DNA of 64,000 nt from NCBI GenBank assembly GCA_905221605.1, contig CAJNDS010002490.1, forward strand, positions 999,001 through 1,063,000, read 5' to 3'. Positions 1 to 10,487 of the stretch are shown here, piece after piece. The first letter of the stretch is position 1. Each line of letters opens with the position of its first letter. Source of the stretch: Symbiodinium natans (Eukaryota; Sar; Dinophyceae; Suessiales; Symbiodiniaceae). The notes beneath the pieces are model-generated. The model saw only the letters and a list, made by a program, of their open reading frames with translations. It made no database searches and was not told the DNA's origin. The position numbers and the translations under genes are program-made.

Positions 1-102
1 CCAATACCCCTTAATTAAGGAATATTGCTTAAATCATACTAAGGATCCCTGTATACTAAACAAGGGCATATTCCCTAACTAAGGAGTATCGGGCTCTCTG
101 GG
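1..102. repeat. Introner-like element, family B (left end cut by window)
   Basis: The segment runs from CCAATACCCCTTAATTAAGG to GGGCTCTCTGGG. The same end sequences and the internal motif AAATCATACTAAGGATCC recur near 30.82, 44.16 and 62.47 kb. The ends are inverted repeats (complete copy at 62473-62584), so this is a small TIR element. A possible exon starts 50 bp downstream. Confidence 0.6.
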
Positions 103-151
103 CAGGAGCATGTTGCTTGGTTTAGAGCCAATGAAGTGTAGAGTTGCACAG

Positions 152-210
152 GCAACGCCCGGAGTTTGTGCCTTTCTTCCGTACCTGGAGAATCGGGATT
201 GCCAACCGCG
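152..210 (+). CDS. Putative exon, unknown protein
   Basis: An open stretch follows a TTGCACAG|G acceptor-like site at 150-151. It reads ATPGVCAFLPYLENRDCQPR before running into CCCTAAA-type repeats. No GT donor is obvious; a GA donor at about 211 is possible. It is short and unanchored by homology, so it is tentative. Confidence 0.25.
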
Positions 211-231
211 GAAACCAACCCTGAAACCCTA

Positions 232-640
232 AAACCCTAAACCCCCAAAGCCCTAAAACCCCCAAAAGCCCTGAGATTTTTGGGTTTTAACGTCCTGGGG
301 TTTGAAGAAAGGATGTAAGGTTCAGAGCTTCGCCCCTCCTCCTAGCCTTATTGCGCGACTTAAACTTTCCAAATCTTGAAAAGAAAATCTTGAGGAAACA
401 TCTACACCCTAGGTTTTTCGGGTTTCAGAGGTTTAGGGTTTCGGGTTTGTAGAAATTTTGTAAGGCTTGCGTCCGGATTTTGGGCGGGCGTTGACAGGCT
501 TTTATCGTTGTTGTTCCTTTTTCGGGCGGGTTTGTGACCGGGTTTTGACGAGTTGCTTTTCTTCTTGCTGACAGAACTGTTTTTTTGTCAGCGGCTCGGG
601 CTTGTTTATCTGAAAATGTTTTGAACTCTCAAAGACGCCT
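232..640. other. Degenerate telomere-like sequence, no gene seen
   Basis: Imperfect CCCTAAA units lie at about 222-280 and TTTAGGG/TTTCGGG units at about 410-450. The rest is T/G-rich and has no supportable coding region. Confidence 0.5.
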
Positions 641-711
641 TCAGATGCAACTCAATCTCAAAGTGAAACATGTGAGTGCATGAAATACTGCAAACCAAAT
701 CACATCATAAA

Positions 712-957
712 ATGGGGACTTTCGATACGGCAAAATGTTCAACACCCCGCCTCGATGCTGCATTGAGCTGGCGGAATGCTTGCTTCGTCTATTTCACATT
801 TGCCGATGCCCCACAGGAAACAACAACATACTTAGTTCAGGACTGCACTCCAAAAGTGTTGGCGTCTTCTAAGCTCTGCCTCAACGGTCTTTGGCTTAGC
901 TACAACTACGCAGCACTGTACAGCTACGGCCTATGCAGAATCTCTTCCCACCGGCTG
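712..957 (+). CDS. Putative first exon or ORF, unknown
   Basis: An ATG at 712 opens an 82-codon stretch (begins MGTFDTAKCSTPRLDAALSW) that reaches a strong donor-like GTAAGG at 958. The frame stays open to a stop at 973-975 if unspliced. Composition is protein-like, rich in Tyr, Leu and Ser. I do not recognise a family. It lies in a transposon-rich stretch and could be part of a decayed element. Confidence 0.3.
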
Positions 958-1267
958 GTAAGGACAGAGATGTAGATGCTTGTATGGCCCAAGCGCAAGC
1001 ACACAAGGTCTTTTCAAGATCTCGTCCAAGATTGCCCTCTGCGGGTTCAGGGTGCTCCACACCCATCACAGTCGATGTCTGGTGGTCACAACGAGATTGA
1101 CACCAAATTGGTGTGAGAAAGCTGTAGAGAGATTGCTGGATTTCAAGTTCCACACGGACTGGCAAGTGAAGTTTCATGAGCATCACACAAGCTATGTACA
1201 TAAAGCTATATACATGCGACCACTGCGCAGCATCATGAACATTTCCAAGTGGAAAGAAAACACTGAA

Positions 1268-1507
1268 TCACCCCCCACATACTTTGCATGGCTGATAGCC
1301 TCGCCTCATGGCTTCACGCTTGCTGTACCTGAGTATCCGCTTCGCACACTTCAGCTGCAGACACTCCCGCACACGGTGGAATGCATATCCACGGCTCGCG
1401 GTCACAAACACGATGCGATGCCCTTGCGGGTCCCTGACTGACATGTGGTCTGGTGTTTGCGGTGGTGCATCGCACTGCTCAAGGATCGGCAAAGCATTCT
1501 CACGCAA
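1268..1507 (-). pseudogene. Cys/His-motif fragment, possibly retroelement-derived
   Basis: The minus-strand frame ends with YAFHRVRECLQLKCAKRI followed by EAMRRGYQPCKVC. The spacing FH-x5-C-x-L ... EA-x3-GY-x-PC-x2-C resembles the small metal-binding module seen in Ada-type and some nuclease or retroelement proteins. The frame is open upstream of 1507 but has no ATG, and a possible 5' continuation at 1533-1724 is in another frame, so a broken gene is likely. The assignment rests on the motif only. Confidence 0.3.
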
Positions 1508-2309
1508 CCAAGCATTAAGATTTGCCTCAACCTCACTCCAAGATGTGCTCGCACTCGGCTGCGTAGCACAGATGACGGTGCAGCTGTCGGGTCTGGTTCA
1601 TTATCGCTTGTGTCTCGGTGGCTTGCTGCTGCAAGTTAAGGTTAGGGTCTGTCTTAGGGCTCGGCGGGTTCAGGATCCTATCCCCAGGAACCGAAACCCC
1701 ACCAACCTTTGTATGCACACTCACTGTGGGTGCACTTGCTACTCCTGTCTCAGCAGTCTCACGGAGTTGCGACGCTCTGCCATAAAGTCATGGATCAAGA
1801 AAATCGCATGTAGCACTCTTTCAAGAAAACTCCACAGCATGCCTCGTAGCCACCATCAGCCTCATCACCAGCGTTCTGGTCCAAGGCGTTTTGACACCAG
1901 CGATGCTATCAAGCTGAAGGATTAACGCAAGAAACCTGAGAACCTGTTGCACGTTCACTGATCCCTTCTTGACTACTCTGCAAATCTTCCGTCGCAATTT
2001 GTGATCAAGCAGCTCTGACTTCCTGATAACCTGAAACCCATTGTCTTGCAGTGCATATTCAGCCTTCCAAGCAGGAACTCAATCCTCTCAGGCTTAAGTG
2101 CTTTTGTCGGCAAGTTGTCTTGCGTGCCTACGGAAATTACTTTAAGAAGTTTCTCCTGTGTCTTTTGCTGCAGCCACAGCAACTTTCCGTCTATGTGCCG
2201 TCCTACCCCTTGAGGGATCTGACGGCAGCTTGTCGCATAGACACACGACAACAACTGCCGGGCGCGGCGTTTCGCACGGTAGACTAAAATTAAATTAAAA
2301 AGAAATTAA

Positions 2310-2332
2310 CGGCGCGCGCGAAGCGCGCGCCG
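2310..2332. repeat. Perfect GC hairpin
   Basis: Arms CGGCGCGCGC (2310-2319) and GCGCGCGCCG (2323-2332) are exact reverse complements around a GAA loop. It lies just beyond the 3' end of the transposase fragment, next to AT-rich sequence, and may mark an element boundary. Confidence 0.7.
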
Positions 2333-2394
2333 CCGCGGCTTTCGGGTTTAGGCTTTAGGGTTAGGGTTCAGGTGTCTCCTACTCCTTCCCACGG

Positions 2395-3343
2395 TCAACA
2401 ACAGCTGTTTTTCGCACTCAGTCCAAGGTGAGGACTTGCACTCCGTCCCGAACAACTACCGGATTGCGCTGTGCAGGCTCCGGGTTTACGAAAGGCGGTT
2501 TGAAGGCAGACATGGATGCCCAAGTCACTGCTCCAACGTCTCTTTGAGACTGTCGAAGCTTTCCGGAAAACAGCAAACATGTCCTGCCCTCCAAACCAAT
2601 GCTTCAGTTGGAACAGTCGCACATGGAAATGCATGAGCTGCTCCATGCGGGGCGCCTTTTCTTCGGAGGAAGGGCCTACAGTGTTTAAGAGGCGTCTTCC
2701 AACAACACGTCGGAAACTCGCGAAAAACCCGTCGATTTTCTGGGTCCCTCCAACTCTTGCCTGCTCTTCGTAGTGGTCTCCCACCCACACCTGGACACGC
2801 ATTTTCTTGGAAAACTCTGGGTGGGGCGGTTTGTGCTTGACACACGTGTGCGAAAGCTTCAAGCCAGCAGCGTCCACCAGAGTCCCATCGTTCAAAGGAC
2901 TCGACAACCACCGATACGCCTTGGCACCATCGGTGTGGCAAACGCTTCCCCTGGCCAGAACTGGCTGGTCAGACTCCAAAAGCAGAGCCGACCACATTTC
3001 ATCCACAGAAATGGGGCCGCCTCCACCTTGGCCTTTGCGAGTGATGCGGTGGCCCAAACGCTGCAACCAGACCAAACTTGAGCCACGTCGTGCAACTGCT
3101 AAGTACCTGAGCCAGACAATTCCGTGCGATCGACCAGTAGATCGAAAGGAAATCTCGTCCAACTCCACATCCGCGCTGCAGCCTCCAACCACAATGGCAA
3201 CATTCAACTGGTCAATGATGGGCACAAAGTACTGGTTGAAGGCCTCGAAAAGGCTGCGAACTGCTCTGTGGTCCACTCCAAGAAGCAGGTGCAGTCGTCT
3301 GGTGAGAGGTGAAGCTTTGACGTGTGCACAAAACCTGAGTGCT
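2395..3343 (-). pseudogene. ISXO2/IS1595-like transposase, catalytic (C-terminal) part
   Basis: This minus-strand frame is open from 3343 (just after a TGA) to a stop at 2395. The only listed start is a GTG at 3276, and coding similarity continues upstream of it (LLLGVDHRAVRSLFEAF), so the true N-terminus is missing. Family-like features, numbered from the GTG, are ELDE at about residues 39-42 (first acidic residue), TDGAKAY at 115-121 (second Asp), a His/Lys-rich stretch at 143-150, and GGTQKIDGFF at 176-185. ISXO2-like transposases are cut-and-paste DDE-type enzymes that are abundant in dinoflagellate genomes. The 5' end abuts a Copia RNase H fragment on the other strand at about 3340, which suggests truncation by rearrangement. 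The zinc-ribbon half of such a protein lies at 3790-4476 on the plus strand. Confidence 0.65.
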
Positions 3344-3584
3344 CAAAATGTTCTCAGACAGCGACTGGAGTGGAGACAAGCGCCGCAGCGTGTTCGCTTG
3401 TTGCGTGGTGTGGAATGGCCAACTACTGTATTCAGGCTCTCACACGCAAAAGATTACAAGTCTGTTGTTGTGTGAAGCCAAGTTTAACTTACTTGTTGCA
3501 GGCAGCGCAACCGCCATCCTGTTGCAGAACTGCAAAGCCATGTGCCCAGACCTGAATGTAAAGTTGGGCGGGCGCGGCGTTTAA
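3339..3584 (+). pseudogene. Copia-type RNase H fragment
   Basis: The frame reads FSDSDWSGDKRRSVFACCV and later GSHTQKITSLLLCEAKFN. This matches the Ty1/Copia RNase H pattern (D-x-DW-x-G...RRS...Q...LS..EAE), with the usual SSTEAE region altered to LCEAK. It is only about 80 codons of a polyprotein normally over 1000 residues, so it is a fragment. The reading frame ends in the palindromic sequence at 3577-3611. Confidence 0.55.
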
Positions 3585-3650
3585 AACGGCAGCCGCTGCC
3601 GTTTTAAACGCTGCGTCTTTTTAATGGTCGCGGCGTTTAAAACGGCTGCC
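3577..3650. repeat. Perfect 17-bp palindrome plus a third copy of the arm
   Basis: GCGTTTAAAACGGCAGC (3577-3593) and its exact reverse complement (3595-3611) are separated by one base. A further near-copy, GGCGTTTAAAACGGCTGCC, lies at about 3632-3650. A related GCGGCGTTTCGCACGG lies at about 2265-2280 on the other side of the transposase fragment. These could be terminal repeats of a DNA transposon. Confidence 0.6.
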
Positions 3651-3789
3651 AACGTTTCGCAAATGTGCTGCCATCCAAGATGCATCATCCAATATTGGCT
3701 GTAGCATTTAAAGCGGCAATCTTGAAGTCTTTGAATCTATGCTTTTGAAGCATTTTGCTCAAAGTTTTGGCCTTTAGCCTCTTCTAGCT

Positions 3790-4476
3790 GTGGCTCGGAC
3801 AGCGCACACTGCCATGGCAAGCCGGTGGTCTGGCGGACGAGTGACCATGGGCACTGCAGGTCGTGACAGGCGAGTCCGATCTCGAATCGGAAAGCGGAGA
3901 ACACCTGGACAGAGGGCAGAAGACAGCGACGAAGACCAGCGTGGTGCGCCTGCTTCAAGCTCAGCTGCTCCCGTTGTTGTCGAAGACGTCGACGAAGAGC
4001 CTCAAGGTGAGCCTGCTTCTGGTTCTGCAGGTCCATCAATGGAGGTGGAGCAGGAGGAAGTGGAGTAAACTAGACGTCAACAAGTGAGTCCAACAAGAAA
4101 GCGAGGCCGAATACCTGTTCCTGGACGCACGAAACTTAAGGGCAGAACTTCTTTGGCTGAGATTCTTGCAGCGCCAGTGGACATTGCACAGATTCTCATC
4201 CAGAAGGGCTTTTGCAGAGCTTCTCCGACAGGAACGTGTGGATGTGAGAGTCCAAAGTGGAAGTTGGAGCCTTGCGGTGGTGCCTGCAACTGGCGCTGCA
4301 AAGCTTGCAGAAAGACCGTGGCTCTAACAGCTGTTGACTCAGACTTGTTTGGTGGCCAGAGACTTTCTCTTCAAGCCATTGCAGGAGCACTTTGGCTTTT
4401 TAGACACACAGTTGCACACCAGCCCTTTTCCAAGATGGACTTGAATGAGGTGTATTGGCAGTTCCAGCACCCTTGA
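3790..4476 (+). pseudogene. ISXO2-like transposase, N-terminal zinc-ribbon part
   Basis: Two ORFs in the same frame (3790-4068 and 4084-4476) are separated by a single TAA at 4066-4068. The first is an acidic, Ala/Glu-rich stretch. The second has Cys pairs ending in CGGACNWRCKACRK (CxxC), then LTAVDSDLFGGQRLSLQAIA and LWLF. Zn ribbon, W-x-C-x2-C, RLSL and LWLF in this order is the N-terminal layout of IS1595/ISXO2-family transposases. The catalytic domain is absent downstream and lies inverted at 2395-3343. One stop and the loss of the C-terminal half mark it as a pseudogene. Confidence 0.5.
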
Positions 4477-6310
4477 GTGGGCTTGTGTGAGGTTCAACGT
4501 TTTAAGATTCTGGTGGCTAAGAGCACGGCCGCAACAGCCGCAAAGACCAGGCAGGAGGTACGGACTAAAGGAGCATGAGGCCTTGGGTAGCTAAGATGGC
4601 GCTGGACATGCATGATGCAGAGTCTCGGAATCTTCTGCAGGGTGTAGTAAGAACCCGCTTATGTTTGACCTGGTCTGGGGGTTTAGGTCTTTCAGGAAAT
4701 TTAGGCTTATGCTGTTATGGGGCAGCCCATACCCATGCCCAATACAAACATGCCCAAAATTGCCAAGTGCCACAACGTCAGGGTCTAGTTGGCCCTTGAA
4801 CCCTGCAATCCTTGACCTATTATTTGGTTTGATGTCTCTGAAAATTTGCAGTCCGCCCTCTTAGACATTGGCATAAAGATTTACCTTGGCTGGGCTTCAT
4901 TTGGAAAGAGTTTGAACGGGGCTTTGGGGTTTTTGGGAGTGCCAGGGTGTTTTTAAGCGCGCGACCTTCTTTCTGGTGGGCTTACAGTCGGGTTTGTTTG
5001 GGTTTTGGGTTTGGGTGTGCTGGCTTTGGGCTTCTGATTGGCTAAGATTATGGGCTTAAAAAGAACATGGCTCATGAATTTCAAGACTCGAGAGTCTAGA
5101 GACCTCTTCCAAAATGTCCATTCTGCCAGTTGAGAAGTAGACATTGCCAGACATCTTCTGGCATTTCTTCCAGCACAGAGCTTTTTGCTGGAGTTTAAGG
5201 CATGTGGTCCACAGTTGTATTTGCAACTCCAGGTTGCATTCCAACACTGATGTTCCAAAAGAGCTTCTACGAACCTTAGAACGTGTCTGCACCTAAGCCC
5301 AAAGCCCAAATTTCTAAGCTCCAAACTCTAAACCCGAACCCTAAACCCTAAACTCTGAAACCTAAACCCTAAACCCTTGAAGCTGAAACGAAGGCAACTG
5401 TGGCCCGTCCTTGCAGGGTCGCCCAACTTCTCCGGAACTTGGGCTTTGTCCTGGCAATTCTGATGGTTCGCCAGTTAAGCTGCAGGTCTTTTGTCGGTGT
5501 TTCTGTGGATAGAAAAGGCGCCCTTCAAGCTTGGGAAGCACCAACGTGGCTCAATGTTTTCTGCTGTTGTGCAGAGTTTGCTAGACATTGCAATGAAAGC
5601 TTTTGGCAGGCTTGACTTTGAACAGCGAGGATTCCTACTGTACAGAAACGGCTTGTGCTCCTAGCAAATCAGCTGTTGCCGAGCACCCTCATTGGGGTTC
5701 TAAACTATGGTCAGGTTGTGGGGCTGGTGAACGGATGCCACAAGTGCATTCGTGCATGCTTGGACATATTTTGGCGCTGTCTCCAATTTCAGTTTTTGCG
5801 GCAGTTAACGCGCCGTTGATGGGTCAGACCTGTTTATACAGCATTTTGAATTTAGCACCATCGACCCTGGTCTTTGCCAGAGCCAAACAGACGTATGTTT
5901 TGGAGCAGCAAGTGCTTGCGTGTGAGAGAGTGACAGAGTGTCTGTGAGTGTGTGAGGATGAGAGTGAGAGCGAGAGCGAGGAAGCGAGGACGACGGAGTG
6001 AGAGAAAGTGATGCAGTGACGGGCAGCGGAGGAGTGGTTGAAGCCATGGGGCCCCACGTGATTTCTATGTCTGCCAACTTTTCTTCGGCGCCGCGTTTTG
6101 AACAGTGCATAGGTCGTGTTTGAACACTTGTAACAATGTTCAGTTTAGAAGATAAGCGACTTGGGAAAAAACCTGGATTAAAATTCTGGTCGGTCTTCGG
6201 ATCTGGCCTCATTACCCTACGTCTGCTGTGCGTGGGGACCCTTTCAATAGTATTATAGGGTCCCGAGTCCCCATGGCCACAAATGCATTTTTCCGGGGAA
6301 AAATACGCCG
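4477..6310. other. No supportable gene
   Basis: Only short overlapping ORFs are present. A few CCCTAAA units lie at 5325-5375. A GAGA-rich stretch (5925-6010) precedes the 42-bp repeat. I see no domain or splice pattern I would trust. Confidence 0.4.
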
Positions 6311-6312
6311 TG

Positions 6313-6517
6313 AGGCCACAACAAGGCCACAACAGGCCACAAACGTGTGTTTTTGAGGCCACATCAGGCCACAACAGGCCACAAACGTGTGTTTTTGAGG
6401 CCACGTCAGGCCACAACAGGCCACAAACGTGTGGTTTTCAGGCCACGTCAGGCCACAACAGGCCACAAACGTGTCGCAACAAAGCAAGACCGTGTGGGTT
6501 TGAGGCCACATCAGGCC
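6313..6517. repeat. Tandem repeat, 42-bp unit (about 4.5 copies)
   Basis: The units start at 6313, 6356, 6398 and 6440, with a partial copy at about 6503. Each holds three AGGCCACA-type submotifs and ACGTGTG. Because 42 is divisible by 3, the array stays open on both strands (for example SGHNRPQTCVFEAT on plus), which explains the ORFs here without implying a gene. Confidence 0.8.
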
Positions 6518-6719
6518 AACTTGTTTGGTTTCGATGGGGCTTGATTTTCAGCAAGTCCTAGGAGACCAAGTCGTTCCTGTACTGTACACATGTTTGCAAA
6601 TCTGGGGTCGAAAAATCTAAGCAATTCTGGCTTCGCGTGTGTGGGCCTCCCCTGAAACGCTTCGGCCCCGGAGCCTGGCGTTTGCTACCCGGTTTTAGGA
6701 GGGAGCTCGGGATGCTCAT

Positions 6720-7245
6720 AATTAGAGTTTAGGGTTTTGGGGTTTGGGGTTTAGGGTTTAGGGTTTGGGGTTTAGGGTTTAGGGTTTGGGGTTTGGGGTT
6801 TAGGGTTTGGGGTTTAGGGTTCGGGTTTGGGGTTCGGGTTTGGGGTTTGGATCAGGGCTTAGGAGCCGGCAGTCTGAGCTGTAAAGCTTCTGGTCAGCCG
6901 CATGCTCCGCATGCCCGCGCAGCATCCCGCGCGTTTTTTTTTGTGGCCAGGCCAAGTTGGGGTGCCGGGAGTCAAGGTAACCCCTCACCCCTAAACCCTA
7001 AACCCTAAACCCTAAACCCTTAAACCCTAAACCCTAAACCCTAAACCGAAAGGTTTTATGGTGGCATCAGGATCTCAGGTGGCAGCTTGCCTAAACTAGG
7101 GTTTAGGGTTTAGGGTTTAGGGTTCAGGGTTTAGGGTTTAGGGTTTAGGGTTTAGGGTTTAGGGTTTAGGGATTGGGGTTTCGGGTTTGGGGTTTGGGGT
7201 TTGGGGTTTAAGGGTTAAGGGTTAAGGGTTAAGGGTTTAGGGTTT
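6720..7245. repeat. Telomere-like arrays, both orientations
   Basis: TTTAGGG/TTTGGGG units run from about 6724-6850, CCCTAAA units from about 6990-7046, and TTTAGGG with variants from about 7097-7245. The orientation flips within 150 bp, so this is not a chromosome end. Confidence 0.85.
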
Positions 7246-7540
7246 TATGCGTGGTGTACTTGTCCCAGTCATACCGCGCTGGGCTTTCATTTGCCAAATA
7301 AAACCAATCCCCATTCCATTTCCTTTTCTAACTCATCTTTCAGACTCTTTCACGTCAAGTTTCCAAGTTTTTAATTCTTCTTCGTTCACTTCTTCCAAAG
7401 CGGGCGCCTCTTTTACCACATCAGTGCACAGTAGGCCGTTCTTGTGGGTCTCGCAACCAGGTGTGAAACATGTTGCGGTGGTCGATTTCTCAAATAGCTT
7501 CCGAGTACAGCGTACAGCTTCACCGATCTTTGCTTTTTCA

Positions 7541-7668
7541 ACGGTTCATGCGTTTACTCATGTCTGTTTACTGTTGTGAAAGATCACCGTACTTTGTTGC
7601 TTTTGGTTCAAGCCACACACCAAATCATGCAGCTTGCATTACATCGCTTGGTAGCTTCGCTTTTCGAT
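7541..7668. repeat. 128-bp dispersed repeat, copy 1
   Basis: This segment is identical to 15001-15128 except for one base (C at 7551, T at 15011). It starts with ACGGTTCATG and ends with GCTTTTCGAT. The high identity implies recent duplication or a mobile unit. Confidence 0.85.
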
Positions 7669-7815
7669 TGCATTGCATTGCTTACTAACTTTGTTTTTTT
7701 TTTTGTCCTTGAGGCCTGGTGTCCGCTGTCTAGTGTCTAGTCTAGAGGTCTTGTAAACGGGGAGCTACGGATTTGGCACTAGGCCGCGTGCACGGCAGCT
7801 GTGATCAGCTGCCAG

Positions 7816-8034
7816 ATGGAACAGGCTCTTGAGGTGGCCTCGCCTGGCAATGCATCCTCCAGTGATGCTAGCACCAGCAGCTTGAGTTTCCTGCAGAGAG
7901 AGCACCTTGCTCACGGACGTGCATTGGCTCTGCTTTTGCGCTGGTGTTCCATGCTTTCAGTACGTGTGGAGCGCCTTGAGGCCCAGGCAACACTGTCTCG
8001 CATCTTTCACGCTTGGAAGATGGTTAGGCCATGA
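7816..8034 (+). CDS. Small ORF 1 of the CT-rich cluster, 72 aa
   Basis: An ATG at 7816 (MEQALEVASPGNASSSDAST) opens a 72-residue protein with a Ser-rich N-terminus and a helical C-terminus rich in Leu and Arg (LALLLRWCSMLSVRVERLEA). CAG acceptor-like sites lie just upstream (for example ending at 7798 and 7808). The stop TGA overlaps the next ATG as ATGA at 8031-8034. No family is recognised. It is the first of seven codirectional small ORFs. Confidence 0.35.
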   Translation: MEQALEVASPGNASSSDASTSSLSFLQREHLAHGRALALLLRWCSMLSVRVERLEAQATLSRIFHAWKMVRP

Positions 8035-8393
8035 GGGCGCCCTTTGCTTTCCACGCCGTTCCATGCACATGTTTTTCAGCAGGGTGCTTGGAAGCTCCTA
8101 CCTCTGGGCGTCCGCTCAAGACCCGTGCTCTTTCATGCCAGGCTTTAGCTCCTCTTGAGAGTGTCCTGTGGACATTTTGCACGGGATTTTCGGCTGCCTC
8201 TTGCCCCATGCGCGACTTGCTTCGCGAACTTTGCAGTCAAACGGTGCGCAGTGCAAAAGCCCGCTCATTAGCCAGCTGCTTGTCCTATTGCGTACATGAC
8301 ACACTCACTTGCAATTTCTTGATTACTGCTGCATTGGTTCTGGCAACTCAAGCTCAGTGGTGTTTGCTGTTGCACGCTTGACAATTTGCGGCC

Positions 8394-8543
8394 ATGGCCG
8401 ACTCTCTCCTGTCAGGCCTGCTGGGCTTGAGCTCGCTTCGTTGCGAGCCTGTGAGCTGTGTCCGCGTCGACGGTAGCACAAGGATTCCGTTTTGCCTACT
8501 TCTGCAGGACACTGTCCTGGCTTTGCAAACCACACTTGGCTAG
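8394..8543 (+). CDS. Small ORF 2 of the CT-rich cluster, 49 aa
   Basis: An ATG at 8394 gives MADSLLSGLLGLSSLRCEPV and ends at TAG 8541-8543. The product is hydrophobic, Leu-rich and unrecognised. At this length an ORF is weak evidence by itself; its place between ORF 1 and ORF 3 on the same strand is the main reason for listing it. Confidence 0.2.
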   Translation: MADSLLSGLLGLSSLRCEPVSCVRVDGSTRIPFCLLLQDTVLALQTTLG

Positions 8544-8857
8544 GCATATGCCGTTTTTCCTTTGCGCTTCTGCTAGGGACCTAGCTCGGTCTGTGCATTG
8601 CCTTTGGCACGCAACTGCAGGTGTTGGGCGCCTTTTTCTCCCATCAGCACCTCCGACATTCTGGTCTTTTCTTGGCATGGCAGGGAACTCGGGTTATTGG
8701 TCTTTGCCTCTTGCGTTGTCCGTCTTTTTCCATTGGAGCACCATCGCACGCCGTTTTATTGTGTGGCCCGCAGCTTCCTCTCAAAAGGTCGCCCACCTGG
8801 ATCTTGCATTCTAGCGTTCCTTGTATACTCTTTTTCTTTTTGGGCCTCCGCCTGGTG

Positions 8858-9574
8858 ATGCCGGGGCACAAACGACCAGCTGCAAAACCCCCCGCTTCGA
8901 TTTTGAGACGGGGCCGCTTTGCTGGAATGCCTACGCCCAAACCCCGCGTGCGGGATGCCAGTTCGGAGACGGAGGAAGTCCCGTCCCCACCGGGCGGCCC
9001 CCCTCCCCCTACAGGGGACAGCACTTTGGTCAGATCCAAGGCGGGTTCTGTTTCGTCTACGCCCTCGTCTAGAACTGCTTTGGCTTTGCGCCGAGGAATG
9101 GAGAGTCTTCGAGCCAGGTCTACAGGTGGCGAGCCGTCGACGGGTACCACGCCCCGTCCCTCTTCCAGCTGCGGCGGAGCCTCGGATATTCCTTCTGGCC
9201 CACCTGGATTTTCCACCGCGCTGACGCACCCCGCGGCGGCCATGCCGGGAGCTTCCTTTGGCTTAGCTACCGCTGCACTAGGTGTTCCTGGGTCTGCAGG
9301 ACCCTCCGGCCCTCCGCCCCCACGACCGGCTGCAGTTACTTTGCCTTTCATATACGTTGATGGCTTTGCTACTGTGCAGTTGCCTTTTGGCGTTTATGCG
9401 GTTCCTCACCCTTCTACTCCGACCCTTCCATCGGCGACGGCATCCTTCATGGGTCTTGAGCCACCTCCAGCATTGCCGAAGAGTATGGGGGTCCCACCCA
9501 CGACAGCATCTCCTGGGTCTCCGACCACACCTGCAGTGCTGGAGGACGAGGCCACCGACGATCAGCCCGGCTGA
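8858..9574 (+). CDS. ORF 3 of the CT-rich cluster, Pro/Ser-rich, 238 aa
   Basis: An ATG at 8858 (MPGHKRPAAKPPASILRRGR) gives a basic N-terminus, a long Pro/Ser/Gly/Thr-rich middle, a compact segment PFIYVDGFATVQLPFGVYAV near residue 165-185, and an acidic tail EDEATDDQPG. It is probably largely disordered. Antisense ORFs over the same stretch follow from its high GC. No domain is recognised. A pyrimidine tract (8820-8845) sits just before the start. Confidence 0.45.
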   Translation: MPGHKRPAAKPPASILRRGRFAGMPTPKPRVRDASSETEEVPSPPGGPPPPTGDSTLVRSKAGSVSSTPSSRTALALRRGMESLRARSTGGEPSTGTTPRPSSSCGGASDIPSGPPGFSTALTHPAAAMPGASFGLATAALGVPGSAGPSGPPPPRPAAVTLPFIYVDGFATVQLPFGVYAVPHPSTPTLPSATASFMGLEPPPALPKSMGVPPTTASPGSPTTPAVLEDEATDDQPG

Positions 9575-10487
9575 TTTCTCGGCCGTCAGGAATGTCCTGG
9601 CTTTTGACCCGTGACGCACCATTGGCCTTTTCCTTGGCCTGAACAGGTCGGGCAGCAAATCTTCATGTTTCTTTGTCAATAGTGTGCTTGTGTCGGGGAG
9701 TCATTTCACCCTCAGCTCAGCCTGCTGCGTTTGGCTGATCTTACCGTACAATCCTTCAGAAGCCCTGCAGTTGTCCCGGAATTTGCAATCACGTTCCCGT
9801 ATGGCATTTTGCGACTCTCACTCCAGCCCATGCATTACGCATGACAGCTCCCCCTTTTTCAGAACTTCGCATGGCTCCAGCTACAAGGAGACCCTCTACC
9901 GAGAGGCTTCTGTCATATTAACCTGCATTCTTTGTATCAGACATGCCTTTCATACACACGCCAAAAGCTTCAACCAGTCCCGCATCCGTTCCCCTTTTGG
10001 TTACCCTTCTTGGGCAATTTCAATTTTGCCCTTGCTGTCGGATCAGGCCTGGTTTGACAGTGGCCGCTGCCTTTGAACTCGGACCATCTCTCTGCCGCGA
10101 GTCTCAGCAAAAGGAGTCTCGACTTCGGGCAGACTTGCATCACTTTGCTTTGGGCTTTCTCTACTTTGCACTTTTAGTCGGTGCTTGAATCGGTGCTCAG
10201 TGCTTACTCGCTTCGGCCCAGCTTTTCGCTCTTACCCCCCCGGGGGGGTAGATTGGGATTGCAGAGCTTTTTCCCTTAGCCTCGCACTCAGAGATTCTGA
10301 ACTGCCGGTGAGCATCGTGTGTAATAACTACACATCAGTTCAGTGCTTCGCTTCTGCACTCAGAGCTTCTGCATCATCATTTCGCCGCTTTGCCTCAGAG
10401 CTTTTGTATTTGCTTTAGCCTTCCCAACTTTGACACGGAATTGTCTCTTGCCTCGGTGGCTCTGCCCACCCTAGCTTCTTGCTGGCA
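9575..10487. other. CT-rich spacer, no gene supported
   Basis: The plus strand is dominated by TTTGCC, CTTTG and TTCC words. ORFs here are Leu/Ser/Phe/Cys-rich readings of that composition. A CCCCCCCGGGGGGG palindrome lies at about 10236-10249. No ATG-led protein-like ORF is seen. Confidence 0.45.

Noticed and set aside
676-2300. Several long overlapping ORFs as a gene cluster
   Set aside because: ORFs overlap on both strands with no consistent support; only the stretch ending at GTAAGG (957) and the Cys/His motif were kept, with low confidence.
6212-6561. ORFs with SGHNRPQTCVFEAT repeats
   Set aside because: They are translations of the 42-bp tandem repeat, which is open on both strands because its period is a multiple of three.
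8031-8381. 116-codon ORF overlapping ORF 1 by ATGA, as in coupled translation
   Set aside because: Its Leu/Ser/Cys/Ala content mirrors base bias and the antisense is also open; the ATGA overlap is probably chance.
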